From NCBI GenBank assembly GCA_031287575.1, contig JAITSV010000059.1:1-64000 (forward strand): a stretch of 64,000 bases of DNA. Direction: 5' to 3'. The notes under the pieces are model-generated. The model saw only the letters and a program-made list of their open reading frames with translations, was not told the origin of the DNA and ran no database searches. Positions 45,772 through 53,431 of this stretch are shown here, piece after piece. Both the position numbers and the translations under genes were made by a program. The stretch is from Desulfovibrio sp. GTDB taxonomy: Bacteria; Desulfobacterota; Desulfovibrionia; Desulfovibrionales; Desulfovibrionaceae. Each line of letters opens with the position of its first letter. Positions within the stretch are counted from its first letter, which is position 1.

Positions 45772-46406
45772 GAGGGGGTTCCTTCCATGACAGGGGCATA
45801 GGTGGCCAGGGACGCATCCTGCGGCACAGGATGGAACGCCGGGTCCAGCAAATTTTCGACGGTGCCGCGCACCAGGGGCGCGGCGCCTTCCTTCAGGGTG
45901 TCCAGCAGGTCCGCCAGGGTTTCGTCCCCGCGCAGGCCCAGCCGCACCTGGTGGATGATGGGGCCGGTGTCCACGCCGTCATCCACGAAATGGCTGGTCA
46001 GGCCGGTTTCCGGGTCGCGGTTGCGCAGCACGTGGTGATGCGGCGCCGGGCCCCGGTAGGCCGGCAGGAGCGAGGCGTGCACGTTCACCGTGCCCAGCCT
46101 GGCGGCGGTGTAGACCGGGCGCGGCAGCAGGCGCATGTAGGCGTGCAGCCACAGCACGTCCGCCTCCAGGTCGTGGACCAGCTGGCCGAGGCCGGTCGGC
46201 TGCACCTGCCGCTCGTCCCATACGGAAAGCCCGGCGGCCCTGGCCCGGCGGCATGCCGCGTCGGCCCACGGGTCGTCCGCCACGGGGGCGCACCGGGTGA
46301 CCACGCCCAGCAGGGCCACCTCGGGGCAGGCCAGCAGGGCATCCAGCAGCCGTTCGCCCAGCCCCCAGTTGGCGGCCAGCAGCACGCGCAGGGGGGCGGT
46401 TACCAT
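45768..46406 (-). CDS. Formyltransferase-family protein (212 aa), sugar N-formyltransferase candidate
   Basis: The Formyl_trans_N fold is shown by VNVHASLLPAYRGPAPHHHVLRN, with the catalytic Asn-x-His, and by TSHFVDDGVDTGPII, with the catalytic Asp. These are the residues used by methionyl-tRNA and sugar N-formyltransferases. The protein lacks the C-terminal tRNA-binding domain of Fmt, so a small amino-sugar substrate is more likely, with 10-formyltetrahydrofolate as donor. It overlaps both neighbouring radical SAM genes by 4-7 bases, implying strict co-translation. Confidence 0.85.
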   Translation of the reverse strand: MVTAPLRVLLAANWGLGERLLDALLACPEVALLGVVTRCAPVADDPWADAACRRARAAGLSVWDERQVQPTGLGQLVHDLEADVLWLHAYMRLLPRPVYTAARLGTVNVHASLLPAYRGPAPHHHVLRNRDPETGLTSHFVDDGVDTGPIIHQVRLGLRGDETLADLLDTLKEGAAPLVRGTVENLLDPAFHPVPQDASLATYAPVMEGTPS

Positions 46407-47674
46407 TTGCGTTCCACGATCTGGGCGATGGTGACGTTGGGGTCGCTCTCCGAACCATGGCGGCATTGCTGGCAGCTGCCGATATCCATGCGCCGGCCTT
46501 CGTGGTGCAACTGGCGGACCTCGTCCATCCTTTCCGAGTGCCACATGTCGCGGATGGACAGGTTGCGGGCGTTGCCGAGGGCGATGTCGGTGGCGTTCCA
46601 GCCCGTGCAGCATTGCCCCACGCCATCCCAGCCGATGACGATGCGTTCCCACGGGTACTGGCAGACGAAGCCTTCCTTCAGCACCATGGGGCCCTTGAAG
46701 TTGATGTACGGGTTCTTGACCATGTAGTCCGCCACCTCGGCCATGGTGCGCTGGTAGGCGCCGGGGTCGTGGCTGATGGCGGGCCAGACGGTGCACGTGC
46801 GGATCTGCGGCAGCGACGAACCGGCGGCCTCGCGTTTGCGGCGCAGCAGGCGCAGCCGGTCCATGCTTTCGGAAAATCTGGCCGGGGCGCGGATGGTTTC
46901 GTACACCTCGCCGATGCCGTCGAAGGAAACGGCCACGTAGCTCACCCCGTTTTCCACCAGACAGTCGCTGATGCGCTCGTCGATGTAGAAGGCGTTGGTC
47001 AGGAACGACACGTTGGGGATGCGGGCCGCCGCGTAGGCGATCATTTCCGTGATGCGCGGGTGCGTCAGGGTCTCGCCGCGCCAGGAAAGGCGCACGGAGT
47101 ACAGGTCGTTGGCGGCGCACTCGTCGATGAGGTCGCGGAACAGCCCCATGTCCATCTGTCCGGTGCTTTCCAGCATGTCGCGGTAGCACATGGGGCAGCG
47201 CATGTTGCAGGTGCTGGCCGATTCCAGGTCCACGTGCAGCGGGAACGGCGTGACGATCCGGTGCGTGGGCGCCAGATGCCAGGCCAGCCGGTTGAAGACG
47301 TAGTCGACGAAGCGGCCCTGGTTCAGCGTGAACAGCCAGGCCCGTTCGGGGGTGTCGAAGGGATGCTGGTGAAAGTTGACGTGCAGGCCGTCGTTCCGGG
47401 GGGCGGACGGCCGCCCGGCCAGTTCGGCGGCGCAATGGCGGTGGCAGGCCGCCACGCCCGGCGGCAGCAGCGGGCCGAAGGCCTCCACGAGGGGCAGGTA
47501 GGGGACGTGGAACGACGTCTGGACACCCCCGGGGCCCGGGCGCAGGCCGGGTACGTCGGCCAGGCGCGACAGGAACAGCTTCAGTTCGGGATGCTCCTGG
47601 ACCGTGGGAGACGGAGGATTGTCCCAGGAAAGATGCAGTTCGCCCGAGGTTCCGGCGTGGGTGCAGCGCAGCAT
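46400..47674 (-). CDS. Radical SAM/SPASM protein B of the glycan operon (424 aa)
   Basis: An N-terminal extension of about 145 residues precedes the core; it includes a CHRHC pair and the FHQHPFDTPERAWLF stretch. The radical SAM motif CNMRCPMC is at Cys156, 160 and 163, followed by RLSWRGETLTHPRITEM, FLTNAFYIDE and VAVSFDGIGEVYETIR. SPASM-type cysteines follow (CQYPWERI, GQCCTGWNA, CQQCRHG). It is paralogous to the protein at 44740-45771. The substrate is unknown. The short gap of 13 bases to the GNAT gene and overlap with the formyltransferase place it firmly in the operon. Confidence 0.85.
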   Translation of the reverse strand: MLRCTHAGTSGELHLSWDNPPSPTVQEHPELKLFLSRLADVPGLRPGPGGVQTSFHVPYLPLVEAFGPLLPPGVAACHRHCAAELAGRPSAPRNDGLHVNFHQHPFDTPERAWLFTLNQGRFVDYVFNRLAWHLAPTHRIVTPFPLHVDLESASTCNMRCPMCYRDMLESTGQMDMGLFRDLIDECAANDLYSVRLSWRGETLTHPRITEMIAYAAARIPNVSFLTNAFYIDERISDCLVENGVSYVAVSFDGIGEVYETIRAPARFSESMDRLRLLRRKREAAGSSLPQIRTCTVWPAISHDPGAYQRTMAEVADYMVKNPYINFKGPMVLKEGFVCQYPWERIVIGWDGVGQCCTGWNATDIALGNARNLSIRDMWHSERMDEVRQLHHEGRRMDIGSCQQCRHGSESDPNVTIAQIVERKW

Positions 47675-47687
47675 GAAGAACGACCCC

Positions 47688-48500
47688 CTACATCGTAAAC
47701 GTTAGGTTCCGGAAATGGAGCACGTCGTACCGGCGCAAGGGGCGACACCCCACCGCGCCGTACAGCGCGGCAGCCGCACGGTTCTCGGCGTGCGCCTCCA
47801 CCAGCAGTGCGCGCTGGTGCCCGTGGCGGGCGATGACCGCTTCCAGCAGCCGGCGCCCGACTCCCTGCCCCCTGGCCCAGGCCAGTACGCCCACGATGTG
47901 CAGGCGGACCGTTTCCGGATCGAGATGCAGCGTGGCCATGCCTGCCGGTCGGCCCCCGAGCGTGCCCACTGCCGTCTCCTGGGCGAAGCCCCGGCAATGG
48001 TCGGTGATGGAGGCCTCCCACAGGGCGGCGGCACGGGTGGTACTTATTTCCGGATCCAGGTGATACCGGCTGTATAGCATGTCCCATGCCAAAGGGAGAA
48101 ACGGCGTGGGATCGGCGGTGCCTGCGTAAAACGTGACGTCGTCGCGGTCCCCCCGGCCACTGCGTGTGTCATGGACGCCACGGACGCCACGGACGCCGGA
48201 CGCGCCGGCGGGGCGGTGATGCACCACCTCCACGCCCAGCATTCGCACGCGCCACCCCGGCAGCGCCGCCTGCATCGCAGACGGTTCGCAAAGCCCGGCA
48301 GGCAGTTTGCCGACCACAAGGGCCGTACGCGCGGCGTCGCGCAGTGCGGCCACCGTCGCCGTCAAAAGTTCGTCTGGCAGCCGTTCGTTCGGCAACGCGT
48401 CATCTGGGCGGGCCTGCGCGGGTGCCTCCCAATCCAGGCGGGCGCACGGCAGGCCGAGGTGGGCGGAATCCCAGGGCAATGGCGTGAGCACGGCGTTCAT
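47688..48500 (-). CDS. GNAT-family N-acyltransferase (270 aa), WecD/SpsD-like
   Basis: The N-terminal LPWDSAHLGLPCARLDW pattern is typical of WecD-like sugar amine acyltransferases. The acetyl-CoA-binding core is seen in MATLHLDPETVRLHIVGVLAWARGQGVGRRLLEAVI (the QGVGRR pyrophosphate loop), followed by VEAHAENRAAAALYGAVGC. It probably acetylates the amino group placed by the neighbouring aminotransferase. A GVRGVRGV repeat sits in the linker. The start overlaps the WbqC stop by 4 bases. Confidence 0.85.
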   Translation of the reverse strand: MNAVLTPLPWDSAHLGLPCARLDWEAPAQARPDDALPNERLPDELLTATVAALRDAARTALVVGKLPAGLCEPSAMQAALPGWRVRMLGVEVVHHRPAGASGVRGVRGVHDTRSGRGDRDDVTFYAGTADPTPFLPLAWDMLYSRYHLDPEISTTRAAALWEASITDHCRGFAQETAVGTLGGRPAGMATLHLDPETVRLHIVGVLAWARGQGVGRRLLEAVIARHGHQRALLVEAHAENRAAAALYGAVGCRPLRRYDVLHFRNLTFTM

Positions 48501-49177
48501 GCGGCAGCCCCGGAGGCGGGCGGCGCGCCATGCCCCATCATCAGGCCGTCCAGCGCCGAGAGCCCCGGCTCGAACGCGCCATGCAGCTGCGGATACACGG
48601 GGTGCTCGAAGGCCTGCCATTCGACGCGCACGCCCTGTTCCCGGAACAGCGCCTCGTCCAGGTACGCCCGCGACCCCGTGCCCGTGAGATAGGAGGTTGC
48701 GCCATGCAGGCGGCACAACTCCACGAGCCGCGCCGTGCCCTGCTGCCGCACCGCGCTGGCCGAGGCCAGGGCCATGGGCGCGGTGATGCCGAAGTGCGCG
48801 GCGAACCAGCGCAGCAGATCCAGATTGAGATCCACGAGCCGTTGGTGGGAGCGCGCGTAGAGGGATTCCAGCTGCGGGAACAGTTCCGCGAAACGCGGGG
48901 CGCGGCCATAGGCGGCGCGGATGGCCGCAAGGTGCTTGCGCTTCCACGCGTCGCCGTCCAGCGCCACCTCGCCGATGAGCTGATCGTAGCGGCCCTTCTG
49001 CTGCACGGGCACGGTGAGCCAGGCCGGGCCGGCGGCGGTCTTGATCCTGTCGCGGTGGTGCCAGCCGCGCCGCAGGAACTGCACGTCGTCGAGCACGATG
49101 TACAGGTCGCTGGCGCGCCAGCGGTCGAAAAAGCCCAGCCAGGGCATGAAATCGGGCTGGTGGATGGTGACGCGCAT
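48497..49177 (-). CDS. WbqC family protein (226 aa)
   Basis: The start MRVTIHQPDFMPWLGFFDRW is the hallmark of the WbqC-like family (HQPxYxPWxGFF), and the RRGWHHRDRIKTAAGPAWLTVPV region agrees as well. Members occur in O-antigen and other glycan clusters next to aminotransferases. Their reaction is not established. Length is normal. The gene is tightly coupled to its neighbours: it overlaps the GNAT start and lies 5 bases after the PIG-L stop. Confidence 0.85.
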   Translation of the reverse strand: MRVTIHQPDFMPWLGFFDRWRASDLYIVLDDVQFLRRGWHHRDRIKTAAGPAWLTVPVQQKGRYDQLIGEVALDGDAWKRKHLAAIRAAYGRAPRFAELFPQLESLYARSHQRLVDLNLDLLRWFAAHFGITAPMALASASAVRQQGTARLVELCRLHGATSYLTGTGSRAYLDEALFREQGVRVEWQAFEHPVYPQLHGAFEPGLSALDGLMMGHGAPPASGAAA

Positions 49178-49182
49178 GCGGT

Positions 49183-49809
49183 TCAGATGAGATAGCGGAC
49201 GATTTCGAAGCATTCCGCGTAGTCCACGCCGATCTTCTGTCCGTCGTTGGAATTGAGGCGGGTGAAGAAATCGACCCACTGGTAGCGCACCCGTTCCAGC
49301 TCCGACTTGTGGGACTTGATGACCTCTATCTTCCGGTCCATGACCCCGGAAATGTCGGAGTAGATGTTGCCCGCGAAGGTATGGGGGGTGTCGTAGTGGT
49401 TGCTGCGGTACATCAGCACGCGGGGCACGTGGCGCGAGGCCATGATGGTGTTCTGCGCGGCGCACTGGTGGTCGCGGTGCAGGTCGTGGATCCAGTGGCA
49501 GTAGACGGTGTCTATCTCGCGGTCCTTGATGAGCTTGTTCAGGGACATGGTGACTTCTTCGTTGAACGGCAGGTAGAACGTCCTGTAGTCCAGCGTCAGC
49601 AGTTCCGCGCCCATGATGGCGGCCGCGGCCCGGCCTTCGGCCAGTGCGATGTCGTCCGAACGCACCATGTTGCCGTTGGGGTCCATGTAGCCGGAACTCG
49701 TCAGCACCAGCAGGGTGACGTTGTCACCCTTGCGGACGTGATTCATCAGGGTGCCGCTGCATCCCAGTTCCACATCGTCGAAGTGCGCGCCGACCGCCAG
49801 AATGTTCAT
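49183..49809 (-). CDS. PIG-L/LmbE-type deacetylase (208 aa)
   Basis: The metal-binding motif AHFDDVELGCSGTL corresponds to AHPDDxExGC of PIG-L enzymes, with Phe in place of Pro. The second motif HWIHDLHRDHQ supplies the later His ligands. Such zinc enzymes deacetylate N-acetylglucosamine-type compounds. In this operon it could free an amino group for re-acylation or formylation. It overlaps the aminotransferase stop by 4 bases. A DNA composition slightly less GC-rich than the flanks is visible. Confidence 0.85.
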   Translation of the reverse strand: MNILAVGAHFDDVELGCSGTLMNHVRKGDNVTLLVLTSSGYMDPNGNMVRSDDIALAEGRAAAAIMGAELLTLDYRTFYLPFNEEVTMSLNKLIKDREIDTVYCHWIHDLHRDHQCAAQNTIMASRHVPRVLMYRSNHYDTPHTFAGNIYSDISGVMDRKIEVIKSHKSELERVRYQWVDFFTRLNSNDGQKIGVDYAECFEIVRYLI

Positions 49810-50972
49810 GTCGCGTCCTGTTGCAAGAGGTGTGTCCGCAAAGCGCCGACCACGTCATGGATCATGGATTCGGTCATGGAAGGAAACAGGGGGAGTGTCA
49901 ACTCGCGGGCGCATACCCCGGCGGCGACGGGCGTGTCGCGAAACTGGCCCGCATAGGCGGTGAAGGACTGCGGGGCGGGGTAATGGATCGACGTCTGGAT
50001 GCCCTCGCCGCGCATGCCGGCCATGACGGCGGCCCGGTCCGTGCCCTGCGGCAGCAGCACGGGCAGGATGTGGCAGGAGGACTGGCGGGTGTCGTCGCCG
50101 CTGTCGCTGCTGTCGTCGCTGTCGGGCCAGGGCCGGGACAGGCCGGGCACGGAATCCAGGGCGCGGGCGTAGCGGTCCGTCAGGTGCCTGCGACGGTCGT
50201 TGTTGGCCGCCAGCTTGGCCAGCTGCACCCGACCCAGGGCCGCGCCCATTTCGGTGATGCGGCAGTTGAGCCCCGGCGAGAGCACGTCGTAGCTGTCCGC
50301 GCGACCCTTGTGGCGGTCGAGGGTCAGCGTGGTCATGCCGTGCGAGCGGAACAGGCGGGCCTGTTCGATGCGCCGGGCATCGCGCGACACGAACATGCCG
50401 CCTTCGCCGCAGGACAGGTTCTTGTTGCTGAAGAAGCTGAAGCAGGCCATGTCCCCGAAGGTGCCGCACTGCCTGCCGTCGAGGGTGGCGCCCACGGCGT
50501 GGGCCACGTCTTCCACCAGCACCAGGCCGCGCTCGCGGCACAGGGCCACGATGGGCTCCATGCGGCAGGGCTGCCCGGCATAGTGCACCACCACCACGGC
50601 ACGGGTGCGGGGGGTCAGGACGCGGGCGATGGTGTCGGCGTTCATGTTCCAGTCGCGCGGCGAGGCGCAGTCCGCCAGCACGGGGGTGCCGCCGCACATG
50701 GCCACCACGTTGGCGTCGGCCACGAAGGTCAGGGCCGGGACGACCACCTCGTCGCCGGGGCGCAGCCCCAGCTGGTGCATGGCGGCATGCAGGGCGGCGG
50801 TGCAACTGGACATGGCCAGGCACCGGGCGCCCTGCCCCAGCATGGCGGCGAATTCCTCCTCGAACAGCCTGGTCTCGTCGCCCATGGTCAGCCAGCGCCG
50901 CCGCAGCACGGCCAGCACGGCGTCTTCCTCGCGGGCGTCGAAGTCCAGGTCAAACAGCGGCACGCGCCACAC
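49806..50972 (-). CDS. DegT/DnrJ/EryC1-type sugar aminotransferase (388 aa)
   Basis: The PLP-binding lysine lies in FSFFSNKNLSCGEGG, with the upstream SSCTAALHAAMHQLGLRPGDEVVVP and VEDVAHAVGATLDGRQ motifs. These are standard for sugar aminotransferases such as LegC, PseC and VioA, which convert a 4-keto sugar to a 4-amino sugar using glutamate. An Asp/Ser-rich insert (DSDDSSDSGDD) sits in a surface loop. The start is GTG at 50972, supported by AAGGAG 8 bases upstream; it overlaps the preceding gene by 23 bases. Confidence 0.9.
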   Translation of the reverse strand: MWRVPLFDLDFDAREEDAVLAVLRRRWLTMGDETRLFEEEFAAMLGQGARCLAMSSCTAALHAAMHQLGLRPGDEVVVPALTFVADANVVAMCGGTPVLADCASPRDWNMNADTIARVLTPRTRAVVVVHYAGQPCRMEPIVALCRERGLVLVEDVAHAVGATLDGRQCGTFGDMACFSFFSNKNLSCGEGGMFVSRDARRIEQARLFRSHGMTTLTLDRHKGRADSYDVLSPGLNCRITEMGAALGRVQLAKLAANNDRRRHLTDRYARALDSVPGLSRPWPDSDDSSDSGDDTRQSSCHILPVLLPQGTDRAAVMAGMRGEGIQTSIHYPAPQSFTAYAGQFRDTPVAAGVCARELTLPLFPSMTESMIHDVVGALRTHLLQQDAT

Positions 50973-51693
50973 GCGGGGCTCCTTGTCTGAGGAACATGGC
51001 GGGATTGGCCTCGAACATGTCGATGGCCGTCATGTAGTCGTCGGGGCGCCCGATATCCAGCCAGTATCCGTTGTAGCGGTAGACATGCACGGCGTGCCGG
51101 GCGCGCATCATGTCCAGCACCAGGTTGTCGAAGCCGTAGGCCTCGTCGTCGGGAATGAAGTCGAGGATGCGCCGCGAAGCCATGTAGATGCCCATGCTGA
51201 CGTTGTAGTTGACCACGGGCTTTTCGCGGAATCCGTGCAGCGTGTCGTCGCCGTTGAGTTCCAGCACCCCGAATTCCGAGCGCATTTCACGGGGGCAGGT
51301 GGCCACCGTGAAGGTGTTGTCCCGTGTGGCGTGGTGGCTGTACAGGGCGCCGAAATCAAGGTCCGTGAGCACGTCGCCGTTCATGATCAGGAAATGTTCC
51401 GGCATGTCGCGGATCAGCTTGAGGGGGCCCATGGTGCCCAGCGGCTTCTTTTCCATGGAATAGCTGATGTGCACCCCCCAGCGCTTGCCGGAGTTGCAGT
51501 AGGCCTTGATGATCTCCGCCTGGTGGTTCACGGCCAGGGTGATGTCGGTGAACCCGGCCATGGCCAGCTGGCGGATGACCACCTCAAGGATGGGGTAGGG
51601 GCCTATGGGCATCAGGGGCTTGGGCAGCACCACGGTATAGGGCCGCAGCCTGCTGCCGAGGCCGCCCGCCAGGATGATCGCGTGCTTAGACAT
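50950..51693 (-). CDS. Sugar-1-phosphate nucleotidyltransferase (247 aa)
   Basis: The N-terminal signature HAIILAGGLGSRLRPYTVVLPKPLMPIG binds the NTP and sugar phosphate; FLIMNGDVLTDLDF holds the metal-binding Asp, and YWLDIGRPDDYMTA is the typical C-terminal motif. It should make the NDP-sugar used by the dehydratase encoded just upstream. In legionaminic-acid pathways that use GDP-sugars a comparable enzyme (PtmE) plays this role, but which NTP is used here is unknown. It overlaps the dehydratase stop by 8 bases. Confidence 0.9.
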   Translation of the reverse strand: MSKHAIILAGGLGSRLRPYTVVLPKPLMPIGPYPILEVVIRQLAMAGFTDITLAVNHQAEIIKAYCNSGKRWGVHISYSMEKKPLGTMGPLKLIRDMPEHFLIMNGDVLTDLDFGALYSHHATRDNTFTVATCPREMRSEFGVLELNGDDTLHGFREKPVVNYNVSMGIYMASRRILDFIPDDEAYGFDNLVLDMMRARHAVHVYRYNGYWLDIGRPDDYMTAIDMFEANPAMFLRQGAPRVARAAV

Positions 51694-52711
51694 TGTACGC
51701 TCCCGCGGTGTACCGCTTGAGGTTGCCGGGGTCCTGGAACCATTGGGCCGTGAGGGCAAGGCCGCGCCGGAATCCTTCGCGGCCCGCGTATTCGGGGGCC
51801 CAGCCCGTCAGGGTGCGGGCCAGGGTGTTGTCGCACCACAGGCGCTCCACTTCGCTGCCCGTGGGCCGCAGGCGCTGGGTGTCGCAGACGATCTCGAAGT
51901 CCACGCCCATGGCTTCGCCGATGAGCCGGGCCGTGTCCTCTATGGAAATCTCGAAGTTGCTGCCGACGTTCACCACCCTGCCCAGTACGTCGGGGGCCTT
52001 GGCCATGGCCATGAACCCCCGCACCGTATCCGCCACGAAGTTGAAGTCCCGCGTGGGGGCCAGCGCGCCAAGCCTGATCCGCCGCTGCCCGGCGGCCAGC
52101 TGGGTGATGATGGTGGGGATCACCGCCCGCGTGGACTGGCGCGGGCCGTAGGTGTTGAACGGGCGGATGACCGTCACCGGCGTTCCGAAGGCGTGGTGGT
52201 AGGACAGGGCGATCTGGTCCGCCCCGATCTTGCTGGCAGAATACGGAGACTGCGGTTGCAGGGGGTGGTCTTCCGTGATGGGGACGAACCGTGCCGTGCC
52301 GTACACCTCGCTGGTGGAGGTGTGCACCAGCCGGGGCACGTCCAGGTCGCGGCAGGCCTGCACCACGTTCAGCGTGCCGATGACGTTGGTGTCCGCATAG
52401 GAGCGGGGCGCCACGTAGGAATAGGGAATGGCGATGAGGGCGGCCAGGTGGAAGACCACGTCGCACCCGGCCACGGCCCGGCGCATGAAGTGTTCGTCGC
52501 GCACGTCGCCCGCGATGATCTCCATGTCCCGCGCATGGGGCGAACCGTCCAGCCAGCCGTTGCTGCTGAAGGAGTTGTACTGGACCATGGCGCGCACGTT
52601 GTCGCCGCCAAGCAGCAGGGCTTCGGCCAGATGGGAGCCGATGAAGCCGTCGGCTCCGGTGACGAGTACGGTGCGGCCCGTGGCTGCGAGTGGCGATGCG
52701 GTGTTTTCCAC
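51686..52711 (-). CDS. LegB-like NDP-sugar 4,6-dehydratase, extended SDR (341 aa)
   Basis: The Rossmann motif VLVTGADGFIGSHLAEALL is followed by AMVQYNSFSSNGWLD, a segment characteristic of LegB-type dehydratases rather than of PseB. Catalytic residues are in HTSTSEVYGTA and SPYSASKIGADQIALSY; later motifs are RPFNTYGPRQS and TRDFNFVADTVRGF. It would produce an NDP-4-keto-6-deoxy sugar, the first committed step of the operon's pathway. It is the first gene of the long operon and starts at ATG 52711 with a weak ribosome-binding site. Confidence 0.85.
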   Translation of the reverse strand: MENTASPLAATGRTVLVTGADGFIGSHLAEALLLGGDNVRAMVQYNSFSSNGWLDGSPHARDMEIIAGDVRDEHFMRRAVAGCDVVFHLAALIAIPYSYVAPRSYADTNVIGTLNVVQACRDLDVPRLVHTSTSEVYGTARFVPITEDHPLQPQSPYSASKIGADQIALSYHHAFGTPVTVIRPFNTYGPRQSTRAVIPTIITQLAAGQRRIRLGALAPTRDFNFVADTVRGFMAMAKAPDVLGRVVNVGSNFEISIEDTARLIGEAMGVDFEIVCDTQRLRPTGSEVERLWCDNTLARTLTGWAPEYAGREGFRRGLALTAQWFQDPGNLKRYTAGAYNV

Positions 52712-53431
52712 GACAGGCGGCTCTCTTCGGGTGATTCGGTTGGCCGTCGGCCCATGTTGCGGGGCGGCGGCTGATTCTGGGGGAAATTTTGCAAAAACCG
52801 GGCCGCTGTTGCGGCGGCAGGCCGGATGCCGTTACGCCTTGCGCCGTGCCGGTGCGCCGGACGCGTCGAACACGGTGCGCCGCACCGTGGCGAGCGGGCG
52901 GCCTGTGCGGACGGGCAAGGCGGGCGGCCCGGAACGCCCCGGGATGGCGCGCATCCGCTGCGGGCCGCGTGCGGGGCGCAAGGCGCATGGATGGAACATT
53001 CTTCCGGCTTTCCCGGGTGCGGTATTGCGACGGGCCGTCATTTCTTCGACGCAGGGTTGTTCCGGAACGGCTGCCAGGCCTGACTGACCCGCCAGGCCCG
53101 CCAGTCCCGCCGGGCCCGGCAGGCGCGTGGCGCAACAGGCCGAAGCCGGAAGGCACCCTCCGTTCCCGCTGTCATCCACGGATGGGACGGTTCTGTTCGG
53201 GGGGAATTTCCATGGAAATCAGGCGCTACGGTTCGCAGGGGGAAGGAACCGACTACACCGGGTGGGCGGCGCTCGCAAGCGGGGGATGGCGGGAGACAAG
53301 AGCAGGGGCAAGAGGGAAGGCGTTGGGGGTGGCGTGCGGCCAGCACGCGCGGCAGGCAGTGGCACGGCCTTCAGGCCGGGGCTGGTGCGGGTCCGGTCCG
53401 GACCAGGTGTTCGACCCGGACCCGGCGGGCC
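52712..53431. other. 720-base intergenic region upstream of the long glycan operon
   Basis: This region should contain the promoter of the minus-strand operon and the 3' end of the GT2-GT4 transcript. A short AT-rich patch (GGGGAAATTTTGCAAAAACC, about 52780-52799) is the only obvious candidate promoter area; no confident -35/-10 pair is visible. A GGTCCGGTCCGGACC palindrome lies near 53391-53405, just after the glycosyltransferase gene. ORFs in it lack ribosome-binding sites and look like GC-rich noise. Confidence 0.5.
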
